From NCBI RefSeq assembly GCF_001039355.2, contig NW_019775384.1:1-30655 (forward strand): a DNA stretch of 30,655 nt, given 5' to 3'. How positions within the stretch are numbered: position 1 is the first letter of the stretch; each line of letters begins with the position of its first letter. The DNA is from Lingula anatina. Taxonomy: Eukaryota > Brachiopoda > Lingulata > Lingulida > Lingulidae. The translations under genes were made by a program, and so were the position numbers. A model generated the notes under the pieces. The model worked only from the letters and a program-made list of their open reading frames with translations, did not search any database and was not told the DNA's origin. Positions 19,696-28,309 of this stretch are shown piece by piece.

Positions 19696-20258
19696 GACAT
19701 GTGTCAATCTCAACGGACACACATTTATAACCACAAGCCGAGTCTGAGTCATCGCACTACTTTATTACATTTTATCTATTGAGAGAAAAACATTTTGAAT
19801 TTAACATTTCTCTTTCCCATGTCATTCATGATGTTAGTAATTGAAGTATAGAAATAAAAAAGAATAAATAAATAAATAAGTAAGAAAAACAAAGGGTTTT
19901 TTATTACCGACATGTGTCAATTTCAACGGATACACATTTATTACCACAGGCCGAGTCTGAGTCATCGCACTATCAGTTATCTCCCAGCTCTTGAGATACG
20001 CAGTACGTCTGAGTAAAGGTTGTTTACCTGGTAAAACATACTTACATCTTGTGTTAAGGGGGTTACTGAAGGCTCACCAGCAAATTCCAGTGGAGACGGA
20101 GAAAAAAAAGTTATGTCATTTATTTATTACATTTTATCTATTGAGAGAAAAACATTTTGAATTTAACATTTCTCTTCCCCATGTCATTCATGATGTTAGT
20201 AATTAAAGTAAAAAAATAAAAAAGAATAAATAAATAAGTAAGAAAAACAAAGGGTTTT
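19696..20258. repeat. A-B-A-B tandem duplication upstream of the serpin
   Basis: Block A (19696-19755 and 19909-19972) contains ACACATTTAT and GCCGAGTCTGAGTCATCGCA. Block B (19759-19906 and 20117-20258) contains TTTATTACATTTTATC and AGAATAAATAAATAAGTAAG. The two A and two B copies are over 90% identical by eye. A 144-base segment (19973-20116) separates the second A from the second B. Confidence 0.85.
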
Positions 20259-20884
20259 TGATAACCGAAATTTACAGTAAAAACATTCTGTATATACAAG
20301 CTAAAGCAATAACAACGATAACAATCACATGAGCCCCGTTATTAGTACTGAAAATAGATTTGGGATGAGTTTATTATTATTTATTTTCACTGACCTCAGA
20401 AACCCAACTTGGTACAGTGCCGCCTGAAATTCCCCTTACCAAATGGCCACATGGTCTCCCAACCCTGCCCCGTATGGTCGAAAAATAGAGGCCACATGAT
20501 AATTACAGGGTAGGGGAATCCTCAAGTAATCCTTATCCGACACTCAAATTAGTCGGTTCAACGAACACGCTCTGCCCCTTCTTAATTGCCTCACTTAAGG
20601 TTTCTATTATAGCTGATGCAAAGAGATTGCTATCGACGCGAGCAAACAATACCGGGTTATGTTGCATCAACTCCAACAGAAGACTAGAGTAAAGGCAGGT
20701 CGAATATGAGAACAAAACTCTGAAGAACAAATCAGGCTTAGTTTTAAAACATGTATAACTATATGCAGCAGCCGCCTTAAATGATCATATACCACAGCTG
20801 TCCTATGATAATCCTGGGAGGCTATGTTTACCTTTTATCACCCTAAAGGCATGACACTGCGGTGGGTGTATATCCCCTTCAATT
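20259..20884. other. Intergenic DNA with the second dispersed-repeat copy
   Basis: AT-rich; holds the repeat copy at 20450-20587. To its right on the minus strand a 65-codon open frame (20533-20730) contains LELMQHNPVLFARVDSNLF and continues into the repeat. It could be one exon of an unknown gene or element, but I do not recognise it. Confidence 0.4.
20450..20587. repeat. Dispersed repeat, copy 2
   Basis: Direct repeat of 17735-17871. Here the minus-strand reading frame extends further upstream (IIETLSEAIKKGQSVFVEP), so this copy may be nearer to the original sequence. Confidence 0.8.
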
Positions 20885-21544
20885 TGTCTCATTTATGATC
20901 CTATTTCACACAGACCACGAATCCCACGAATCGCCAGGAAATGACAAATTTCAGGATTCGTGAGGATTCGTGAGATTTTGCAGATTTTCTGGCCTAATTC
21001 AACACGCTGTACGATTCAGTTACGATACAGGTGCGATAGTGTAACGAATATTCGTGGGATTCGGCTGGAATCGCACGAATATCGTCAAGAATTCACTACC
21101 ATTTTTTTTGGAATCGGGAGTTCGTGGCCAAAATTTTGAACAGCTCAAGACTTTTGCCACGAATTCCCGATTGATCAAGAATTGCAAGAACTGACTACGA
21201 TTATATACTAATCTGTTAAGAACTTCACGAACTGATTACGATTCAACCACGAATCCTGAAATTGTCAATTCCTGGCGATTCGTGGGATTCGTTGTCTGTA
21301 TGAAATAGGGGCATTAACGCTCACTTACGGTTCTCAATCTCTCCCAGAACATATATATAATGTTTTTCTCTTTTAATGAAAAATGTTCTTAATCTGTCCA
21401 AGGACATTCTGAAGGACTTCCCAAAATAGTTCTAGAACTGTTACATTCATTACAGAACAACATTAGAACTGTAATATATATATATATATATACCAAATGT
21501 TCTAGAATAGATTGAGAACCGTAAGTGAACGTTAATGAGACATA
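20884..21544. mobile_element. Outer MITE, GTTCTAGAAC-iterated, split by another element
   Basis: The right terminal inverted repeat (21509-21543) includes GAACCGTAAGTGAACGTTAA and then TGAGACA. The left one is in two parts: TGTCTCATT at 20885-20893, then CATTAACGCTCACTTACGG onward from 21312. The 20894-21311 element sits between the parts and CATT is duplicated at the split. The interior repeats words like GTTCTAGAAC, AGAACA and GTTCTTAATC on both strands around an AT run. No coding capacity. Confidence 0.75.
20894..21311. mobile_element. Inner MITE, CACGAATC-iterated
   Basis: Near-perfect terminal inverted repeats of about 60 bases: CCTATTTCACACAGAC then CACGAATCCCACGAATCGCC at the left, and their inverted copy ending GAAATAGGGG at the right. 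The interior iterates GATTCGTG/CACGAATC words. Inserted into the left arm of the outer MITE with a likely CATT target duplication (20890-20893 and 21312-21315). Length about 418 bases, no open frame. Confidence 0.85.
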
Positions 21545-22895
21545 TATTATCAGGATTTAACACCTGACCAGACATTAATGATAAAGTCACAGGGGCTTGG
21601 TTTTAGTTGTTTCTACATTGTGAAATCCCAGACATAATCATCACAATCAAATCGTTATCCTATAGTTTGTGGGTGACTTTAGAACCTATATCACGGTTTT
21701 ACATGTGTGTTTTTTTCCAGCATCCGGTTTAAACATTTTTCAAAAATTGAAGCAAATTTCTTTCTTCTGAACCATCAGTCAGTAGTGGTATTTACATAGA
21801 GTAAGTTGGAAGACTTTAACGGCCATATGATTACGAGGTTTAGTTCTCGTGCTATTGATAAGAGGGTTAATGCCGCCATACACTGGGTGCTATCTTCTGA
21901 GTAGACAATTGCGATTTATTTGAGTTATTTATTCTTATTAACTGGCAAGACGTTTATGTCTTGTCAGTTAATAAGTAAGTAAGGTTCACAGGGTCATCAG
22001 CAGCTAGAGATATTCGTTACAGTAACCTTACTGAATTTAACCGTCTATTGAAATCTGAAAACGAAGGAATTTCGACATAAGCATCGCGGTGTGTCCCTTC
22101 TTTTCTTCTTGTTTGGCGAAACATCGGCATGTTGCCGTAATTAATTTGTTACCTTTGTTTTCTGGGTGCTGATCACAATAGAAAACTGTATGCCGTCCGT
22201 TTTGCACTTGAAATGCCTAAATAGAAATAGATTAATCAGCGACCCTGTGAAGCCCACTTGGGGACAATTATTATGTCGAAAGAAGTAAATTCGTTTTGGA
22301 TGGAGCGTCATTAAATGTCTGGTCTAATATATATTTATACAATTAAGTTCACAGATAAATAACAAATGAAGTATTTAGTTGACAATGAGAATCAAGGGAA
22401 ATATCGAATTGCGATCCAAATTTATTTTAATAAAACGTAAGGTATTCTACCCCATTTAATCGCCGCGTACCATTAAACAATTATCAAAGACAGTCGTAAT
22501 CTTGTGCAATGGCAGCTTGCCTTCTTTTCATGATAGATGGATGATGCCACGGTGACACCTACTCCCTTATCGTGCACACGCTTTGGCCTTCGCCTAGTTC
22601 CCCATTCAAACATGCAAAGTAGGCTGTTCTTAGTGCGATCCTGGTTCGCCTCAGAATAAAAAAATAACATCATTGCCAGGTATCAGATAAAATCAATCTA
22701 TTTTAAATACTAATTTTGGTTAAGCTTTATGTTATTAAGGAAAAAAGGGGATTGGATGTTTGTTGGTGGATATCAAATAAGGTCAAGGCCAGGTACAGTC
22801 GATTTTAGCTGCATGGAAATGCACCTTAGATTTTGAAGACACCTAGAGAGATAGCTCACTTGTCCGATGCACCAAGGGAACAGAAGACATCAAGG
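21545..22895. other. Intergenic DNA upstream of the lectin gene
   Basis: No gene recognised. Contains a strong short hairpin at 21935-21974. No clear TATA box found for the lectin gene. A 66-codon minus-strand frame at 22473-22673 has no recognisable features. Confidence 0.5.
21935..21974. other. 17-bp stem hairpin with 6-base loop
   Basis: TTATTAACTGGCAAGAC, loop GTTTAT, then GTCTTGTCAGTTAATAA. The single mismatch is a G-T wobble when read as RNA. Too short for an ordinary miRNA precursor; role unknown. Confidence 0.6.
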
Positions 22896-22986
22896 ATGAA
22901 GATACTTTTCCAGCTTTGGTTTTTGACAGTTTTCTGTACGATTGCCTTTGCTAAGCGGGATAATTTTAAAGGCGGGTCTTCTCAAG
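22896..22986 (+). CDS. Lectin exon 1 (signal peptide)
   Basis: ATG to TCTCAAG|GTATCG, leaving phase 1. Encodes the signal peptide and KRDNFKGGSSQ. Confidence 0.7.
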
Positions 22987-25312
22987 GTATCGTTCATTTT
23001 GCTACGGAAACATTCGTAATACAGTTGTCTAGCTCTTACCACTTACCATTTCGGCAAGAAACAAGCTAGTTATCTACTGTCGACAGTCGCAAATTTACAA
23101 GTTATCAGTTCGACAGGGCGCAAACTCGTGGTCAACTGTCACGCAGTATTTTGAAAACAAATCTTAGAAATATACAATTAGTGCTGCTCACCCTTAGAAA
23201 ACAAAAAATAAAACCCCATAACGTCATAAAATAATAGCAAATAATGGTCTAAAATAACTCGTACTATGTTTTGATATTTTTATTACGCAATAGTTTGTAT
23301 CTCACGTGTATGTGCGTGTGACATGTTCCCGTCTAAACAGACTTTAAGAGGGGCTTTAGGCAGTATATTTACAATAGACAGCGGGGGAGTGTTATCTTAA
23401 GCTAGCTCGTGTTTACCGAATTTAAAGTGACAGCTTGGAAAATTTGGGCGAAATAACATCCTCTGTGCATTCGGGGCATGGATAGCAATCTACTGGTTTC
23501 ACGTACACTTAATCGATTTCATAAGTTAAATGAAACGCCCTTCTATTAATATGCTAATTAATATTATTTTTTATTCACTTAGCTTTTCATATAAAAAGAA
23601 AATACCACACTGAAAAGAAAAAAAGAGAAAATTAACGTCATATTGCATGCACATGTAGGCCAATAGTTTATATCGGTTTACCCGAACCTCTTGTACATGT
23701 ATATGTGAAACAGGTTTTTGATACAAACAAAAAGCATTTTGGTAAAACAACATACGATTTTCTATTTTGTCAGGTTCATCTTCAAACTCCCAGTGGGGTG
23801 GGTATCCAAAAGGCAATTCTCGAACGCAGTTTATACTATCCATCAGCAGAAAGACATGGGAAGATGCTCAGAAAGCCTGCCAGAGTTTTGGTTTAACCCT
23901 CGCCGTGGTTGACAGTAAGGACGAGAAGAATTTTTTGTTCGATATGATAAAGAACGCAGGAGAAGCGTGGGTTGGCTACACTGTGGGAAGGTTGAAATAT
24001 TCATGTAAATCCAGGTAACTACACATAATTAGGCTGTTAACCAAATTATGTTGATTTAAATATATTTACAGTCAAATATGTATTTTTCACTAAAATGTAA
24101 AAAGTGTATACATCTAACAGCGAATATCAATCACAGACATAGGGGATTAATACAATGTATAAAGGTAGAGTAAATACATTCGTCCTCTTGTTTAGCGACG
24201 GCTTAGTGAAAGATTATTGTGCTATATTACTGTATATCACTTTTTTAACTTTATTGTTGCCGTCAAAATAAAGAAAAAAAAGGTATGTTTATATTATGAC
24301 GGATCCATTGGGAGACACAGTGTGACACATGCCCTCCCCGCATAGCACCTCTGATACCTCAAATACAAAGTTAAGCTTTCTCCCCCACCAATAATTAATA
24401 ATTAATAAAATAGTAAATAAAAGCACGACAAGAGAAAAGGGTCAATTTTATATCTTCTCCCCCCAACGCCAGCAGCAATATCCCGGATACTGAATCACGA
24501 ACAGAGACTACGGGGGGAAATAATAAACGAAAATCATTGTCAATATACAGAGTCATATTTCTCGGAATAGATAATTTTCTTAATCGATTTGGACATCCCA
24601 AAGTACTTTTAAGAATACAGAGCGCTGTAACGAGGGAGGATAGCTCAAATTTAAGGTCTGACCTAGGACCCAGTCGAAGAAGGATATATATCACCTGAAA
24701 TATAATTCATATGTAACATATAAGTTAGAACTGGATATTTATTTAAGCGTATGTACGATCTTAATCTTGTTTTAAGGCTTGGTCTTTGTCTTTGATTTTC
24801 AGTTCTGTGACGGGGACTTACTACAGATATCTGCCCATTTCTGACGACAGATGTAAGATTAGTGAGTAATTCCTTACATTTGTAATATACTTTTTTCCCA
24901 CTTGGGTCTTTTATTAATCCTTGTTGGCCAAGGCTGATACAGGTCAATGTTTGTTTTAAAAGATAAATGATAGTTTTCTTCTCATATGGACTTAATTTTC
25001 CTTTTCCTCTGGGTAAAAAAGGAGATTTGGTGAGTTTGTGAGCATTTGGCCGCATAAATACTTTTATTACTTTTCAAGAACATTTTCACACTAATTAACG
25101 TGTTTCCAAACAGACATAAATGCCCTCGTGTGATTTCAGGAAAAAGAAACACATGTGGGTATATTAAAACAACCGACACTTCAAAAATACGAGATGATGA
25201 CTGTGATGAATCACGGCGGTTTGTTTGCGAGAAGCGGGCAGGTAAATGTGACGTTTTCACTTCTTTCCATCCCTTAATGGTGTTAAGCATATGCTTCGTT
25301 TTGTGTAAATAA
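22896..25312 (+). CDS. Secreted C-type lectin-like protein, four exons, ~179 aa
   Basis: Join: 22896-22986, 23774-23990, 24803-24861, 25140-25312 (TAA), 540 bases in frame. The second ATG (22896) is chosen over 22833 because a signal peptide follows directly (MKILFQLWFLTVFCTIAFA). The C-type lectin-like domain has TWEDAQKACQSFG, LAVVDSKDEKNFL, AWVGY, then CGYIK, DDDCDES and FVCEK, giving the usual four Cys. The EPN/QPD and WND calcium-sugar motifs and the long loop are absent, so calcium-dependent sugar binding is doubtful. Exon 3 uses a GTGAGT donor; a nearer GTAAGA donor would create a stop. If exon 4 instead ends at its GTAAAT donor (25241), an exon at 25609 fits the phase and reads into the antisense of an RTE LINE. 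Confidence 0.72.
23774..23990 (+). CDS. Lectin exon 2 (N-terminal half of CTLD)
   Basis: Acceptor ATTTTGTCAG, donor GGAAG|GTTGAA (weak). Carries the first CTLD cysteine in AQKACQSFG and the AWVGY core. Confidence 0.75.
24803..24861 (+). CDS. Lectin exon 3 (59 bases)
   Basis: Acceptor TTGATTTTCAG, donor ATTA|GTGAGT. Encodes SVTGTYYRYLPISDDRCKI and joins both neighbours in phase. Too short to be found as a stand-alone open frame. Confidence 0.55.
25140..25312 (+). CDS. Lectin exon 4 (C-terminal half of CTLD)
   Basis: Acceptor GTGATTTCAG. Contains CGYIKTTDTSKIRDDDCDES and FVCEKR, the last three CTLD cysteines. May continue to TAA at 25310-25312 with a hydrophobic tail (MVLSICFVLCK) or be spliced at GCAG|GTAAAT after 25241. 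Confidence 0.7.
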
Positions 25313-25608
25313 GATTCAAATAGAATGCCTATCAGCCGGATAATATCAGAACCGACTTCGCAATTCTCTATGTCATCTGCGAGAGAGCTAGAGCACACAA
25401 AGGTTACTTTTGAACGGAGGATGGGAATTAAGGCTGGACATGCCTTTTAGTTAAATTAACTTTAATTAATAATAGATGATTTTAAACGTTCCTGAAAACG
25501 CCCAAAAAATGCGCATTACTGTGTCACATATAAGTGCCAACACATTAAAACCTTGAGAGATGATGTGGTGAGTACACTAACATGGAATCTAATTTTCTGT
25601 TACTTTAG

Positions 25609-25844
25609 GGATTGCATGTCATCATCATTGCTCTTCGCCCCGCGTGGGACATAAGGCCACAGTCACTTCTTTCCATTTGGCCCTATCTCTGGCTACGTGC
25701 TGGGCCTGTCCCCATGTAAGGTCCCCCTCCCTCAGCTCTGCCATCACTCTCGGCGCCAGGTGGTCTTGGGCCTTCCTCTCTTTCTTTTTCCGGGTGGTGT
25801 CCATCTCAGAGCTACCTTTGGTACTCGGTTCTCGTCCATCCTAA
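25609..25844 (+). CDS. Possible lectin exon 5 exonised from RTE antisense
   Basis: The acceptor TTCTGTTACTTTAG lies only ten bases before the 3' end of the inverted RTE. The phase fits a donor at 25241, and the frame stays open for 78 codons to a stop at 25844, entirely antisense to the LINE after GIAC. Cys/Ser-rich, no domain. Either an exonised LINE or a coincidence. Confidence 0.2.
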
Positions 25845-26640
25845 GTACATGGCCGAGCCATTTAAATCGCCGTCGCTTGATCTGCCCTACAATACTCTGG
25901 CTCCCTGTCAGTATGTACAGGTCATGATTGGAGATCTTATTTGGCCAGAATATACGGCAGATCCTGCGGAGACACCTGTTATGGAAGGACTCTACTCTGC
26001 TCATGTCAGACTTTGTAACTCTCCAACATTCAGACCCGTAGAGCAGAACAGACTTCACATTGCTGTTGTAAAGATGGACTTTGGTGTGTAAGCTGTACTG
26101 CTCTGACTTCCAGATTGTGCGGAGTCTAGCGAATGAACTCTGGGCCTTGCCAAGTCTTGCTCTGATGTCCTTCTGAGCCCCGTTGTCTTTGCTGATTAGA
26201 CTGCCCAGATATGTGAAGTCGTCGACAGACTCAAGTGGTTTCCCACTGACGGTGATAGGTGCTGTCGTACTGTTGTTAATGCACATGACCTGGGTTTTGG
26301 TGGTGCTGATGGCAAGTCCCACTTGTGCAGCAAAGCTACTGAGACGGTCAGTCTTCTCCTGAAGATGGCTGTGTTTGGAGGACAGGAGGGCAAGGTCATC
26401 GGCAAAGTCAAGGTCTTCTAGCTGGGATAGGAGAGTCCATTGGATGCCTCTGGGTTTGTCGAATGTTGTCTTTCTCATGACCCAGTCGATGGTTACAAGG
26501 AAGAGAATTGGGGACAAGATACAGCCTTGACGTACACCTGAATCCACTGGGAACCACTCCGTCAGGGTATTGTCCAAGATAGCACTACATTGGAAGTGGT
26601 TGTAGAACATGCTGATTAGAGTGGTAATCTTAGGTGGTAC
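25625..26640 (-). pseudogene. RTE reverse transcriptase, C-terminal part
   Basis: Contains RT motif B (VRQGCILSPILF), the catalytic motif C (LDFADDLALLSS), thumb/connection sequence and the C-terminal WLGHVLRM, GRPKTTW region. The main frame stops at 25744. A one-base-type shift near 25755 opens the continuation MAELREGDLTWGQAQHVARD down to EEQ-TGA at 25625, the expected RTE C-terminus. The 5' edge is broken by the TIR element at 26641. Confidence 0.93.
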
Positions 26641-26699
26641 CCCAGCGAGCACTCAACGTTGATTCAACATTGAGGATAGGTTGAGATGATGTTGATCCA

Positions 26700-26940
26700 T
26701 CAATATTGATAGATCAACAAGATCTCAACATTGAATCAACCTTTTCTTGTCAACCAATTTTCAATGTTGATAGATCAACAGGGTCTCAACATTGATTTAA
26801 CCTTTCTTTGTCAATCAATTTTCAATGTTGATAGATCAACAGGATTTCAACATTGAATCAACCTGTGTTTGTAAACCCTTTGTCAATGTTGACATATCAA
26901 CTGGATCTCAACATTGGGTCAACCTTAACCTTATAACCTT
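26700..26940. repeat. 61-bp tandem array, left arm of the TIR element
   Basis: Four copies starting at 26700, 26761, 26822 and 26883, exactly 61 bases apart. Each has TCAATGTTGATAGATCAAC and a TCTCAACATTG core. Confidence 0.85.
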
Positions 26941-27019
26941 AATCATAACCTTGATAATAGTTTTAAATGATTATCTCAATAGAGAGGTATGCATAGGGGT
27001 TAATACCCCTCACAAAACT

Positions 27020-27970
27020 TTGCCGATGACTTGCCCTTCTTAGGGAAGTTTCTTGAGAAAATGGCATGTATACAACTGAATAACTATCTAGCTCAAAACA
27101 GTCTATATGGCAAGTTTCAATCAGCTTATAGAGAAGGACATAGCACAGAAACAGCTCTCCTAAGGGTTCATAATGACATCATGCTTTCTTTAGACAAACA
27201 AAAAGATGTTATTTTAGTCCTTTTAGATCTGTCTGCTGCATTCGACACCATTGACCACAACATACTTCTGCACAGACTACAGTACCGATTTGGAGTAAAA
27301 GATTTAGCACTTAATTGGTTAACCTCATATCTAAAAGATCGAACACAAAAGGTGTCAATTGAGTCGTTGCTATCAGAGCCCACTATTTTAGAGTATGGTG
27401 TCCCTCAGGGGTCTGTGCTAGGTCCATTGCTCTTTTCATTGTATATGCTACCAGTAGAAGACATTATAGTTAAACATGGTCTCAACACTGTCATTTTTGC
27501 TGATGACACTCAAATTTATGTCACAAGTGAAAGTAATCGCTCCATGGCTATCACCTCAATAGAAACTTGTCTAGTTGAGATCCGAAATTGGATGAAAACA
27601 AACATGCTAGCACTAAATGATGGAAAAACTGAACTAATATGGTTTACATCAAGGTCTAAGTCAGACAGGGGAAATGCAATGAAATCTGATATTTGTATCG
27701 GTGGTGTCAACATCAATCCATCTAGCTATGTGAAAGATTTAGGTGTCACCTTTGATCAGTATGCAACTATGGATAGACGGATCTCTGAAATTTGCAAATC
27801 GGCATCATACTCACTTTGGCGAATTAGTAAGATACGTGACTTACTGGACAAAACTTCAACTGAAAAACTAGTCCATGCTTTCATTACTTCTAAGCTTGAT
27901 TATTGCAACAGTCTCTTATATGGTTTAGGCAAAAATCATCTGAACAAACTTCAATTAATTCAAAATTCTG
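27020..27970 (+). pseudogene. Internal fragment of a CR1/L2-type LINE reverse transcriptase
   Basis: Open frame from about 27031 with LEKMACIQLNNYL, AFDTIDHN (RT motif A), YGVPQGSVLGPLLFSLYM (motif B) and FADDTQIY (motif C, catalytic). It ends at LQLIQNS, a point normally followed by more thumb sequence. Endonuclease and 3' end are both absent. The right edge coincides with an N (27971). It lies in the middle of the AACGTT TIR element, on the strand opposite the surrounding RTE. Confidence 0.9.
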
Positions 27971-27988
27971 NCAAATTCAACTTAATTT

Positions 27989-28300
27989 CAACGTTGATTC
28001 AACATTCATAGTCAACGTCATATCAACATAGTTTCAACGTTGACCGTCAACACTGATTCAACATTGATACCTCAAGGTTGATTCAACCTTGATGGCTCAA
28101 CGTTGATTCAACTTCCATAGTCAACGTCATATCAACATAGTTTCAATGTTGACCATCAACGTTGATTCAACATTGATACCACAAGGTTGATTCAACATTG
28201 ATGGTTCAACGTTGATTCAACTTTCATAGTCAACGTCATATCAACACAGTTTCAACGTTGACCATCAACGTTGATTCAACATTGATTCAATGTTGATTTG
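27989..28300. repeat. 109-bp tandem array, right arm of the TIR element
   Basis: Copies start at 27989, 28098 and 28207 (109 bases apart), the last partial. Each has CAACGTTGATTCAAC, AGTCAACGTCATATCAACA and GTTTCAAYGTTGACC. Confidence 0.88.
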
Positions 28301-28309
28301 CCCGCTGGG

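Larger units (their letters stand above)
26641..28309. mobile_element. AACGTT-iterated TIR element inserted in the RTE
   Basis: Termini CCCAGCGAGCA (26641) and, inverted, CCCAGCGGGCAAAT (28309). It interrupts the LINE codons for YGVPPKI. Removing it together with one copy of the dinucleotide AC (26639-26640 / 28310-28311) restores the frame, so the target duplication is 2 bp. The left arm has a 61-bp array (26700, 26761, 26822, 26883) of TCAATGTTGATAGATCAAC. The right arm has a 109-bp array (27989, 28098, 28207) of CAACGTTGATTCAAC plus AGTCAACGTCATATCAACA. The core is an internal CR1-type LINE fragment. No transposase found. Confidence 0.88.

Noticed and set aside
26700-28300. CRISPR-like array in the regularly spaced AACGTT repeats
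   Set aside because: Units are contiguous diverging tandem repeats inside an animal transposon; there are no unique spacers and the host is eukaryotic.
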